From assembly GCA_009692465.1 (NCBI GenBank), contig SHZD01000007.1:1-61168 (forward strand): a stretch of DNA of 61,168 bases, written 5' to 3'. The DNA is from Myxococcales bacterium (lineage in GTDB: Bacteria > Myxococcota_A > UBA9042). Shown one piece after another: positions 43,748 to 52,013 of the stretch; the stretch's first letter is position 1; each line of letters begins with the position of its first letter. The position numbers were made by a program, and so were the translations under genes. The notes beneath the pieces are model-generated. The model had not been told where the DNA came from and did no database searches. It saw nothing but the letters and a program-made list of their open reading frames with translations.

Positions 43748-44440
43748 ATGTCCAGTCCAACCGTGTGTTTGTTCGATATCGATGGCACGCTGGTCTCCAC
43801 CGGTGGCGCCGGTCGCCGGGCGATGGAGCGCGGCTTTGCCCAGATCACCGGATCGTCCACCGCCTGCGCCGGCTTTTCCATGGCCGGCATGACCGATCGC
43901 CGCATTGTCCGCACCGGTCTGGCCATCTTGGGCTTGCCAGCCAGCGAACGCGCCATCGATCGGGTGCTGGCCGCCTATCTGCGCGCCCTGGCAGAAGAGC
44001 TTGAAATAGCTAGCAATTTCAAAGTTCTGCCCGGAGCATGCGAACTACTCAAGTCACTCGCCCGGCAGCCAACAACCGCCATCGGCTTAGGCACCGGCAA
44101 CGTCAAGCGCGGCGCCCGCCTCAAACTGCGCCGCGGCGGGGTGTGGAATCGGTTTCGCTTCGGTGGCTTCGGTTGTGACGCCGAAGAGCGCGCAGCGGTG
44201 ATTGCGGCAGGGGCAGCGCGCGGAGCCCAACGCCTACAAGTGCCGCTTGATCACTGCAAAGTGTGGGTTATCGGCGACACACCGTTGGACGTCAAAGCCG
44301 CACGCGACAACGGCTATTGCAGCGTAGCGGTCGCAACCGGCGGCATTAGTTTGGCCCAACTGGCGCAATGCGAACCGACGGTGCTAACGGCGTCACTGCA
44401 AGACCCCGTTGTTTTGAAAACACTTATTGGCGCGATGTAG
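43748..44440 (+). CDS. HAD-superfamily phosphatase (Gph-like)
   Basis: 230 residues from ATG 43748, with AGGAG about 8 bases upstream. The four HAD motifs are present: FDIDGTLVSTGGAG (8-21), with nucleophile D9 and acid D11; LGTGNVKRGARLKL (motif II and Lys region); and VWVIGDTPLDVKAARDNG (motif IV). The cap and GMTDRRI are typical of phosphoglycolate-phosphatase-like enzymes. Substrate uncertain. Located 70 bp upstream of tolQ. Confidence 0.87.
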   Translation: MSSPTVCLFDIDGTLVSTGGAGRRAMERGFAQITGSSTACAGFSMAGMTDRRIVRTGLAILGLPASERAIDRVLAAYLRALAEELEIASNFKVLPGACELLKSLARQPTTAIGLGTGNVKRGARLKLRRGGVWNRFRFGGFGCDAEERAAVIAAGAARGAQRLQVPLDHCKVWVIGDTPLDVKAARDNGYCSVAVATGGISLAQLAQCEPTVLTASLQDPVVLKTLIGAM

Positions 44441-44510
44441 CTCACTGGCCCCAAGCGCGAGTTGCCGACCGTATTGCGGTTCGCGCCACACCACCCTACC
44501 CTTGCCGCCG

Positions 44511-45233
44511 ATGACTCTCTTTAGCCTACCATCGCTACTGTTACCTTTGGCCCAAGTCGAAATGGACCCGATGACCGCGGCACTGCAGTCGCGCGGCATG
44601 GTCCTTTTCGTGTTGATTGCGCTGGTGATTTTATCGGTGACGTCGTGGGTCGTTATCGGTAGTCGGGCGATCGCGCTACGGACCCTGCGCAAGGAAGTCG
44701 CGACTTTTCGGGGCCAATTCACCGAACTGCTCAAGACCACGGATCTGCCGGTGACTGCGGAGCATTTAGGCAAGAAATACATCAGTTTGCCGCACACGCG
44801 CCTGTTGGCCGCCGCGCTCAAAGAGATGCACCAGCTTGAAGTGTTGGGTCCCTTGCGCGAAGAGGACATCGACACCTTGCAACGGGCGCTGCGGCGCACG
44901 GCCGAACCGTTGGTGGACGACTTGGAATCGGGTCTGCAGTTGCTGGCGACTACGGCGACAGCGGCCCCGTTTATCGGCTTGTTTGGCACGGTGTGGGGCA
45001 TTATGGGCGCCTTTGGCGGGTTGGCCGATACGGGTACGATCTTGCAAACGGTCGCCCCGCACATCGCCCAAGCGCTCGTTGCCACCGCGGTGGGTCTGCT
45101 GGCGGCGATTCCAGCGTCGATTGCCTACAATGCGTTAAGTCGTGTGGTGCGCCGGTTGGTGACCGATCTCGATTGTTTTGGCGAAGAACTGCTGATTCAG
45201 ATTCGGCGCCGCTACTTGCGGTCCAAGGACTAA
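44511..45233 (+). CDS. tolQ: TolQ/ExbB proton-channel protein
   Basis: 240 residues from ATG 44511. Three membrane segments: about 30-50 (MVLFVLIALVILSVTSWVVIGS), about 140-165 (LLATTATAAPFIGLFGTVWGIMGAF) and about 185-205 (ALVATAVGLLAAIPASIAYNAL). The family block TATAAPFIGLFGTVWGIM and the ATAVGLLAAIPA block are intact. With TolR it forms the inner-membrane channel that couples proton flow to TolA/TonB. The tolR-like gene follows 6 bp later. Confidence 0.93.
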   Translation: MTLFSLPSLLLPLAQVEMDPMTAALQSRGMVLFVLIALVILSVTSWVVIGSRAIALRTLRKEVATFRGQFTELLKTTDLPVTAEHLGKKYISLPHTRLLAAALKEMHQLEVLGPLREEDIDTLQRALRRTAEPLVDDLESGLQLLATTATAAPFIGLFGTVWGIMGAFGGLADTGTILQTVAPHIAQALVATAVGLLAAIPASIAYNALSRVVRRLVTDLDCFGEELLIQIRRRYLRSKD

Positions 45234-45239
45234 CAGCCG

Positions 45240-45791
45240 ATGGGTATGGGCGGCGCAACCGGGGGCGGCGGCCGATCGCGCATCGCGCAGGGCACGCTGT
45301 CAGAAATCAACGTGACGCCGATGGTCGACGTGATGCTGGTGTTGCTCGTCATCTTTATGATGGCCTCCGCCGTCGAGACGGCCCGCATTTCGCGCGAAGC
45401 GGAGACCCTGCGCCAGGTGGCGTCCGAAGAAGCCGCAGGCAGGCAAGCCATCGACGAAAATCAGGTCCCGGTGGACTTGCCCAAGCTCAAAGCAGACAAG
45501 ATCGCGGTTGGAGCTAAGCCCGGCAAACCCGTGATCAGTGTCGACGGCGAGCGCAAGATTTGGGTCGACAAGGAGCTTTTGGTCGATTGCAAAGTCAAAG
45601 CGACTGACGCTTGTCTCGATGGGTTTGAGGCGGCGTTGCAGAAATCCAGCAAAGGCCGAGGCTTGCGCGACGCCCATCTGCGCGCCGACCGCCGGTTGGA
45701 GTATGGATTCGTATTGGCGTTGATGGCGCGCATGCGCCGCGTCGGTATTGAACATTTCGGCTTGGTCAGCGAAGAACCGCTGGGCAAGTAG
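45240..45791 (+). CDS. tolR: TolR/ExbD protein
   Basis: 183 residues. One membrane helix (31-45) preceded by the motif NVTPMVDVMLVLLVIFMM, with the proton-relay Asp30. The periplasmic domain has SVDGERKIWVDKELL and VLALMARMRRVGIEHFGLVSE, the usual TolR/ExbD end. It is slightly longer than TolR (about 140) because of an insert of about 25 residues after the helix. It forms a unit with the TolQ protein. Confidence 0.92.
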   Translation: MGMGGATGGGGRSRIAQGTLSEINVTPMVDVMLVLLVIFMMASAVETARISREAETLRQVASEEAAGRQAIDENQVPVDLPKLKADKIAVGAKPGKPVISVDGERKIWVDKELLVDCKVKATDACLDGFEAALQKSSKGRGLRDAHLRADRRLEYGFVLALMARMRRVGIEHFGLVSEEPLGK

Positions 45792-45813
45792 ATTCCCCAA
45801 AGCGCACCCTAAC

Positions 45814-46686
45814 ATGCAAGCAGCACACGCCGGCATAACACGAGGAGATCTGGCGGTTGGCGCGGCCACGGCGGCGTTGGTCCACGCGTTTTTGGGCGTC
45901 GCGATCTGGTTTGCACCCGCTACCGAGACCGGTGCCGACAAGGAAGAAGTCGAGCGCGCCAGTTCCTGTGCGGCCGTCGTCAGCACCGCGTGTGTGACAC
46001 CGATGGCGAAACGGTCGCGGATTTTTGACGCCCCTGAGCGCAAACCGCCGCCGCTGGAGGATCGGCGCTGTCCAGAGCCGGTGCGCCGAATTTTGCGTCG
46101 CGATCTGGAGTCGCCACCCGCGGTTGAAGTGGATTTGCTTCAGGCCGAATTGGTCGCCGCCAAGGGGATTGAAACCGGCACTGTGATCGCCCAACCGGCC
46201 CAAACGACAGTCAAGCCTGCGGAAGCCAAGCCCAAACTGGCTGAGGCGTTGGGGCAAGACACCAAGCTTAAAGACATACTGGCTGAGCCCAAGGCCGACG
46301 ACAAGAAGGTCAAGAAATTGGGCGATATTTTGGGTCGCGCCGATGGCAGCGAGCACGGCGAGGGCAAAGTCAATCGCACCGGCTCGGCCTACGTAACGGA
46401 AGTGCAGCGCGCGATTTTGAAGTCCTTCCAAATCCCCGCGGGGATCCCACCGTGGGAATTGGCGGACCTTGCGGCGCTGGTGCGGGTGACGCGGATGACG
46501 GCGTCGGGCGCGGTCTTGGAGTGGAAATTCGATAAACACAGCGAAAATGACGCGTTTGACGGCGCCATTTCGGGCTTGATGAACGGGTACAAGTCGGGGC
46601 TGCGCTCACTGCCGGAGCCGCCGGGCCATATTTTGGACCAGATCAATTCGCGCGGTTTTGTGATCAGGTTCTCGCCCAAGCACTAG
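45814..46686 (+). CDS. TolA/TonB-like energy transducer
   Basis: 290 residues from ATG 45814. A cytoplasmic N-terminus, one membrane helix (LAVGAATAALVHAFLGVAIWF, about 14-34), a charged Pro/Lys/Glu-rich periplasmic linker (VKPAEAKPKLAEALG; KAVKKLGD-like), and a C-terminal domain (VTEVQRAILKSFQIPAGIPPWELADL... VRVTRMTASGAVLEWKF... GYKSGLRSLPEPP) of TolA/TonB type. A Cys pair in the early linker (SSCAAVVSTAC) may form a disulfide. It follows tolR by 22 bp and completes a TolQRA-like set. No tolB or pal is seen here. Confidence 0.84.
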   Translation: MQAAHAGITRGDLAVGAATAALVHAFLGVAIWFAPATETGADKEEVERASSCAAVVSTACVTPMAKRSRIFDAPERKPPPLEDRRCPEPVRRILRRDLESPPAVEVDLLQAELVAAKGIETGTVIAQPAQTTVKPAEAKPKLAEALGQDTKLKDILAEPKADDKKVKKLGDILGRADGSEHGEGKVNRTGSAYVTEVQRAILKSFQIPAGIPPWELADLAALVRVTRMTASGAVLEWKFDKHSENDAFDGAISGLMNGYKSGLRSLPEPPGHILDQINSRGFVIRFSPKH

Positions 46687-46713
46687 CATCGTCAGGCTAT
46701 ACTCGATCGCCCA

Positions 46714-46831
46714 AGTCCGGCCCCATGTGCCGGATCGGCGATCTCGTGCTTGCTGGGTGGGTCGCCAAGCTCGCGTCTGCTGTGCAGCCGACTCGCCGCT
46801 CCGATCCAAGGTTGATCTCGTAATTGGGAGA
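46714..46831 (-). repeat. F-type element, decayed relative of A/C/E
   Basis: Read on the minus strand it contains the shared core GGAGCGGCGAGTCGGC, GCGAGCTTGGCGACCCACC and AGCAAGCA, but its ends are diverged and the hairpin (TCCGG/CCGGA) is weak. It sits between the TolA-like gene and the antiporter gene. Confidence 0.65.
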
Positions 46832-46903
46832 CTGTGTATAGTTGCGTCCGTGCGCTAGCCAAGACAGACTCGCGGGCCGTGGTTTTACCGGCCCGAGGTG
46901 TGC

Positions 46904-48478
46904 ATGTCGCTTTCTGAACCGCTGTCACCCGAATTTCAGCGCCGCCGCGTCCAAAACTGGGTCTTTCTCGGTTTGATGTACGCCATGTTCTACATGGGCC
47001 GCTACAACTTTTCGGCGGTCAACGCGCTGCTGGCCGACAAGTTTGGCTGGAGCAATGCGGACTTAGCGTCGATCATCTTCGCCGGCAAAATCACCTACGG
47101 CATCAGCGTCTTTATCAACGGCCCGTTTGCTGACCGCATCGGCGGCAAGAAGGCGATCTTGTTGGGCGCGGTCGGCGCGACGCTGTTCAATTTCGCGTTT
47201 GGCATGGGCTCGCTGTTCTTGGTCAAAGACGCAGTGTGGAACGGCAAAGTCTTGGTCCAGCCCGCAGAATTGGCCAGCGGTATGACGATGAGCACCGTGT
47301 TGGCATCGTTTAGCGTGATGTGGGCGCTCAATCACTATTTTCAGAGTTTTGGCGCACTGTCGATTGTCAAAATCAACGCGGCTTGGTTTCGAGTGCCTGA
47401 ACGTGGCTCATTTGCTGGCATTTTTGGCATTATGATTCAGTCGGGGCGGACGCTGGCCTTTGCGGTCGGTCCGCTGATTGCTGGCGCCTTGCCGTGGCAG
47501 TGGGTGTTTTGGGTGCCGGCGCTGTGTTTGGTGATCCTGTTTGGGCTCAACTACATGCTGGTTGAGGACACCCCTGCCGACGCCGGTTTTCCCGATTTGG
47601 ACACCGGTGACGAGACTGTTGCAGAAAAAGAACAGCCAGTCAGCCTCAAGTTCGTGTTGCGCAAGGTGTTTACCTCCAGCGCGGCATGGACTATCGCCGC
47701 GTCGTCGATGATGATTGGGTTTGTGCGCAACGGCGTCGACGACTGGTGGGCCAAATACTTCGTCAACGTTCAGGGCGCGCAGGCCATGCAATCCAAGGCA
47801 ATGATCCCCTACAATATCGGGGCCTTGGTGCTCTCAGTTTTGATCATTTTGGGCATCTTGCGGGTCAAGCGCCAGGTCGACAGCATCGCCCACTGGTCGC
47901 CGTTCAAGCGTTTTGGTGCCAGCTTCGGCCTAGTGGGCGTGGTGTTCGTGCTGGTCGGGTTTGGCGTCCAGGGACTGATGACCGGCATGGACACCCAGAC
48001 CAGCGCCAGCCTGTGCTTTCAGCTCGCCAGCGTCGGCATGCCGATTGCCGCTGTGTTTGGTGGATTGGTCAGCGGCAACGCTTCGGACGCCTTGTTTCAA
48101 TCGCGGCGAGCGCCAGTGATTTGCTTTGCCTTTATCGGCATGGCGGTGGTGGGCACCATCCATAGCGTCGTCAACGGCGGACCCTTTTTTGCGGCGTGGA
48201 TGCTGATCGGCCTGTCGTTTTTCATTCAGGCGGCCCACTCGATGGTCGGCGGCGCGGCGAGCATGGACTTTGGCGGACGCAAAGCTGTAGCCACGGCTGC
48301 CGGCCTTTTCGACGGCGCTCAATACCTAGCAGGCGCGGTAGTTGCTCTATTTATTGGCAAACTGGTCGATAAGCACGGCTGGGGCGTGTGGGCGTGGACC
48401 TATGTCCCGTTTGCCCTGATCGGCGCGCTGTTGATCGCCCGGTTGTGGAATGTGCGGCCCGGCCGCGGCGGGCATTAG
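46904..48478 (+). CDS. Organophosphate:phosphate antiporter-type MFS transporter (GlpT/UhpT-like)
   Basis: 524 residues from ATG 46904, with GAGG about 5 bases upstream. It has about 12 membrane helices. The N-terminal MYAMFYMGRYNFSAVNALLADKFGWS and the loop PFADRIGGKKAILLGA match the OPA family, whose members exchange sugar- or glycerol-phosphates for phosphate across the inner membrane. The central loop (about 215-245) is acidic. GGAASMDFGGRKAVATAAGLFDGAQYLAG is also typical of this family. Substrate unknown. Its stop codon is the start of B4. Confidence 0.88.
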   Translation: MSLSEPLSPEFQRRRVQNWVFLGLMYAMFYMGRYNFSAVNALLADKFGWSNADLASIIFAGKITYGISVFINGPFADRIGGKKAILLGAVGATLFNFAFGMGSLFLVKDAVWNGKVLVQPAELASGMTMSTVLASFSVMWALNHYFQSFGALSIVKINAAWFRVPERGSFAGIFGIMIQSGRTLAFAVGPLIAGALPWQWVFWVPALCLVILFGLNYMLVEDTPADAGFPDLDTGDETVAEKEQPVSLKFVLRKVFTSSAAWTIAASSMMIGFVRNGVDDWWAKYFVNVQGAQAMQSKAMIPYNIGALVLSVLIILGILRVKRQVDSIAHWSPFKRFGASFGLVGVVFVLVGFGVQGLMTGMDTQTSASLCFQLASVGMPIAAVFGGLVSGNASDALFQSRRAPVICFAFIGMAVVGTIHSVVNGGPFFAAWMLIGLSFFIQAAHSMVGGAASMDFGGRKAVATAAGLFDGAQYLAGAVVALFIGKLVDKHGWGVWAWTYVPFALIGALLIARLWNVRPGRGGH

Positions 48479-48611
48479 AGAGCCGAGCAAATGGGATTTG
48501 CTCGGCGTCTCCTTGCTTGTTTCGTCGGTCGCGAGCCTGCGCCCGGGGCGTCAGGCCGCTCCATTTTTGGTTGGCAACTCTCGCAGGTGTGGCCTCAAGT
48601 GGTCAGGTCTG
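48476..48611 (+). repeat. B-family structured element, copy 4
   Basis: Begins on the TAG stop of the antiporter gene. The 5' hairpin GCCGAGCAAAT-GGG-ATTTGCTCGGC is a perfect 11 bp stem. It contains GTCGCGAGCCTGC and GGCGTCAGGCCGCTCC. A second copy follows directly in tandem. Confidence 0.87.
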
Positions 48612-48716
48612 TAGAGCCGAGCAAATGGGATTTGCTCGGCGTCTCCTTGCTTGTTTCGTGGGTCGCGAGCCTGCGCCTGGGGCGTCAGGCCGCTCCATTT
48701 TTGGTTGGCAATTCTT
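48612..48716 (+). repeat. B-family structured element, copy 5 (tandem with copy 4)
   Basis: Starts with the same hairpin AGAGCCGAGCAAATGGG and is almost identical to copy 4 over its first 105 bp, then ends before the distal part. A G element follows. Confidence 0.87.
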
Positions 48717-48736
48717 GGGGACCGGCGAGACCGGAA

Positions 48737-48905
48737 TTCACCACCGAAATTCCCCGCGGCCCCCGATTTGGGATGCCAGTGCCCTGTCGCTCGCTGTGGC
48801 TCGACAAGGAGCAAGGAGCTTTTCTGTCAGGGGCGTACGCTCGTACGTCCCTGACAGAAAAGTGACGCAGTGACGCCGAGATGCGCCCAGAGCGGGGGAT
48901 CGCGG
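48737..48905 (+). repeat. G-family dispersed repeat, copy 6
   Basis: TTCACCACCGAAATTCCCCG start, one shortened ctgtggctcg decamer, full CTTTTCTGTCAGGG hairpin (loop changed to CGCTC), and 3' block GCGCCCAGAGCGGGGGATCGCGG. Nearly identical to copies 1 and 2. Confidence 0.87.
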
Positions 48906-49033
48906 AAGAGTTGGCCGAGTCTCTGGCCATCGAGCGCCCGCGACACCGACAAAATTGAGTCGCCGTTGTGGATGTCGTTGTTTTTTCGGCGTGAGTCGCA
49001 AAACCTGAGTCTATTCGGCAAGCTCGCAGGTTA

Positions 49034-49170
49034 AGGGCTCGTGAAAAAATAACTCGGTCGACCCGCGATTGGAACGGAGCGGCGAGTCGGCTTGCAAAGC
49101 CGCGAGTTAGCGACCCACCAAGCAAGCAATGGGCCGGGGTGCAAAATCGACTTGATTTTGCACCGGCCCT
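49034..49170 (+). repeat. C-type structured element, copy 4 (best-formed)
   Basis: 137 bp, left end AGGGCTCG, right end CGGCCCT. Left block AAATAACTCGGTCGACCCGCG, core GGAGCGGCGAGTCGGCTTGC, GCGAGTTAGCGACCCACC, hairpin GGTGCAAAATC-GACTT-GATTTTGCACC. The right hairpin has an 11 bp inner stem, a 2 nt bulge, then 5 more bp. Confidence 0.9.
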
Positions 49171-49209
49171 AAATCGGCCGCCGACTCGCTCCGGGTTTGC
49201 TGGGGAGGC

Positions 49210-50043
49210 TTACTTTGGCTCTTTGGCCTCGCCCTTCTTGTCGTCTTTCTTGTCCTCGGCCTTGGGGTCGGCCTTGGGGTCGGCCTTGGCGTCTTCGGCT
49301 TTGGGGTCGTCGGCTTTGGGCTCAGCGCTCTTGTCGCCAGCGGCTTCGTCTGCTCCGGCCGCCTTGTCAGCTCCCAGCGGGAGGGTCCGTTCTTCTTCTT
49401 CTTGCGCGGCGGCAAACTCAAGATTGACCAGAACACGCACGCCCATGCCATCGTTCGGCTCACTCGGGTCGGTCTTGACGTAGACCGGCACCACCGCAAT
49501 GTTGAGTTGCTTGGTGCCAAAACCGATCATCGGGCCGGCATTGAGCTGGAAGCGCCCGCTGTCCTTGGTCATGTCGGCCATTGCGCCAAAAGTCAGGCCT
49601 TTGTGCCAATACTGCGCCGATAACCACGAGTACACGCCGACCGGGCCACCGGCGTCGTAGTAAAAGTCGTTGAACCAGTCTGCCTCGAAGTTGCCATTTT
49701 CATAGTATAATTCTAGATTAAGCAACGGCGTCGCCTGATCGGCCACATAGGCGCCGGCTTTGACTTGCACGGCCAGCTTGTCGTCCATAAAGCTAAACGC
49801 GGGTCCGACGTACAGACCTAGCGCCTTGTCGGCACCGAGGGCCCAGCCGTACACCGCGACCGCCAGTGTCGGCCCGTCGTCCATCAGCGGCGCGTCGGTA
49901 CCGGCGAAAAAGATTGTTTGGGCGGCAGGCAAGGCCACAGCCTCGGAGATGGACAAGGTCAAACTGGAAACGGCGGCGATGGCCACCACCGGTGCGGTTC
50001 CGTTCAGCGCGACGATACGCAGGAAGCTCCTGAAGATATGCAT
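49210..50043 (-). CDS. Predicted barrel-like exported protein with charged C-terminal repeats
   Basis: 277 residues from ATG 50043, with GGAG upstream at a good distance; the frame opens at 50058. A signal peptide (HIFRSFLRIVALNGTAPVVAIAAVSSLTLSISEAVALPAA) is followed by alternating beta segments rich in Gly, Tyr and Trp (GPTLAVAVYGWALG; GLYVGPAFSFMDDKLAVQVKAGAYV; LNLELYYENGNFEADWFND), as in small outer-membrane barrels. Residues about 225-277 are Lys/Asp/Glu/Ala repeats (DPKADPKAEDKKDDKKG). Function unknown. The next gene on this strand (mreC) lies 175 bp upstream. Confidence 0.68.
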   Translation of the reverse strand: MHIFRSFLRIVALNGTAPVVAIAAVSSLTLSISEAVALPAAQTIFFAGTDAPLMDDGPTLAVAVYGWALGADKALGLYVGPAFSFMDDKLAVQVKAGAYVADQATPLLNLELYYENGNFEADWFNDFYYDAGGPVGVYSWLSAQYWHKGLTFGAMADMTKDSGRFQLNAGPMIGFGTKQLNIAVVPVYVKTDPSEPNDGMGVRVLVNLEFAAAQEEEERTLPLGADKAAGADEAAGDKSAEPKADDPKAEDAKADPKADPKAEDKKDDKKGEAKEPK

Positions 50044-50217
50044 GATTTTTCTCCACAACTTGCGGCTTGGTCAATTGGAGTTGCCACCCAGTGCTGCCCG
50101 TTGGGGTGACCGAAAGCGCGACGTTTTCGCGATCAACTGCGTACGCTAGCGGCAACTGCCGCGCGAGACAATCCAGCGCCGCGATCGCCATGGAACGGGC
50201 GAATTATGCAGCCTATT

Positions 50218-51204
50218 TTATGGAGGAGCGTCGGGTGTGTTGGCCGGATCGACCGCGCGCTTGCCGCTGGGCTTAGTTGGTTCGAGCGGTGGCATCGGTG
50301 GCGCGAACTCGGTGGTCTTGCCGGCCGGCAGCGGCGGCTGACCTTCCCACGGTCCGCCGCGGTAGTCGGTCACGATCAAAAGTTCCTCGATCGACGCATA
50401 AGCGACGGCGGGAGCTAGCACGTATTCGTGATACAGACCATTGCGGCTGGAGCGGACATCGCTGACGTGGCCCACTTCGAGACCAGCTGGAAACACCCGA
50501 TCGTGGCCAGTCGTCATCACCGCGTCGCCCGGTTGCAAAGGCGCCGCGCGTTCGGCACTATCCAGATACACAAATTGCGCAGAAAATTCATTGCGCTTGC
50601 CCTTGCCCTTGACCGAGCCGACGATGCCTTTGCCTAGCACAGTCGCGTGCACTTGCGACCGCGCATCGGTGACCAGCATGACGTCGGCGTAGGTGCCAGC
50701 CAGCTTTTCGATGCGACCGACAATGCCGTCGTGGGTGATCACCGCTTGGCCTTCGCGAACCAGCGCGGCACCTTGGACGTCCAAACGCAAGCGCACAACT
50801 TGAAAAAACTGAGAGACATCGCGCCCGACCACCCGCGCCGGCACGGTTTCGAAGTCGCGCCTCTGCTGGCGAAAACCACACAGGAGCTTAACGCGATCAA
50901 GCTCTTGAGCCTGAGTGCGGCTGCGCAGCGCCTCGCCGAGCAGGATGCGATTTTCGCGTTCGAGCTCGCGGTTGCGCGCTTCGGTGTCGGTGAGCACGAC
51001 GTAGCCGCGCAGCAAGTCGCGGCTGCCAGACACCGCCGCTTGGGTCATGCGCGCTGAAGGCGAAGTCACGGCCAGCAAGACTTTTTCCACCGGCGACGTC
51101 TCGGTGCGGGGCCGGCCGTGGTAGTACATGCTCACCAAAGGCACAGCGAATACTAGCAATAATAACAGAGACTTGTGATAGCGTCCAAGCAGTTGCCACA
51201 GCAT
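50218..51204 (-). CDS. mreC: Rod shape-determining protein MreC
   Basis: 328 residues. A short cytoplasmic part, then a membrane helix (about 10-28, LLLLLVFAVPLVSMYYH), a coiled-coil region (about 68-112, TDTEARNRELERENRILLGEALRSRTQAQELDRVK) and the beta domain with ARVVGRDVSQFFQVVRLRLD, REGQAVITHDGIVGRIEKL, and LQPGDAVMTTGHDRVFPAGLEVG. MreC links the elongasome to cell-wall enzymes. A Pro-rich C-terminal tail follows. mreB, mreD, mrdA and rodA are not seen; only a small membrane protein gene precedes it, 6 bp upstream. Confidence 0.92.
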   Translation of the reverse strand: MLWQLLGRYHKSLLLLLVFAVPLVSMYYHGRPRTETSPVEKVLLAVTSPSARMTQAAVSGSRDLLRGYVVLTDTEARNRELERENRILLGEALRSRTQAQELDRVKLLCGFRQQRRDFETVPARVVGRDVSQFFQVVRLRLDVQGAALVREGQAVITHDGIVGRIEKLAGTYADVMLVTDARSQVHATVLGKGIVGSVKGKGKRNEFSAQFVYLDSAERAAPLQPGDAVMTTGHDRVFPAGLEVGHVSDVRSSRNGLYHEYVLAPAVAYASIEELLIVTDYRGGPWEGQPPLPAGKTTEFAPPMPPLEPTKPSGKRAVDPANTPDAPP

Positions 51205-51210
51205 CGATGC

Positions 51211-51768
51211 TCAGTTTCCTGCCGCAACAAACCGACGATCGGTGCGCGTAGCGGTGATGTAGTGGGCGACCAACAATACCGCTGCGCCAGCATTGGCAGA
51301 AAAAGGCAGCCAAAACAGCGATGAAGCCGCCACAAACTGCGCGATCGCAGCGTCTGGCGTCGGGGCCCAAGCGCGATCGAGCAGCAGTGCCGACCACGTT
51401 GCCAGTACGCCCAGCGCCGCGGCCATGTGCAGCCCTCGCCGGAACCAGCCCCATCGACGCCGCCAGCGCATGAAATTGCCCACCAAAATCGTGGTCGACA
51501 CGCCGCCAATCAGGTACGCAACCCAGTCTGGTTGGCCACTGCTCCACGCCGCCGCTCCGACTAACGGTCCGGCGCCGGTGGCCAGCAGCATCGCCGACCG
51601 CAACAACCAAGGCGAGTGGCGAATCTCTTGAACTGGGGCCAGTGCGACGTTGGCAAACGCTTCAACCGCCGCTCGGGCTGCGGAATCGGCAACGATCGGC
51701 CGACCCGGGTCGCTGGGTTCATCCAGCCCGTCGGGCGGATTCGCTTCAGATGGCAGTAGTTCAGGCAT
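51211..51768 (-). CDS. Small integral membrane protein, possibly MreD-like position
   Basis: 185 residues from ATG 51768 (TTG 51807 would add 13). After a Pro/Asp-rich N-terminus, four hydrophobic segments follow (about 58-80, 80-100, 115-140 and 150-175). No catalytic motif. MreD usually follows mreC; here this gene precedes it and is not an obvious MreD, so a link to cell shape is only positional. Last codon lies 6 bp from the mreC start, so co-transcription is likely. Confidence 0.6.
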   Translation of the reverse strand: MPELLPSEANPPDGLDEPSDPGRPIVADSAARAAVEAFANVALAPVQEIRHSPWLLRSAMLLATGAGPLVGAAAWSSGQPDWVAYLIGGVSTTILVGNFMRWRRRWGWFRRGLHMAAALGVLATWSALLLDRAWAPTPDAAIAQFVAASSLFWLPFSANAGAAVLLVAHYITATRTDRRFVAAGN

Positions 51769-52013
51769 CGCTGGTCCGAGGGCAGGAGTGAACGCTATAG
51801 GCTGCAACCGAATTTCGCGAAAAACGTGGTGAGCGTCACGGCCAGACCACTGCCGGGAGTCGCGGGCTTGGCGACTCCCAGACTAGCTCAAAACCTCCAA
51901 CGCCGAGCGGATTGCGCTGCACCGAGCGACTACAACCGCGATTTCCAGCAGTTGGACCGCCCACGGTTCTACGAGCAACATGCAGCGCCCAACCGAACTG
52001 TGCCGCCAATAGG

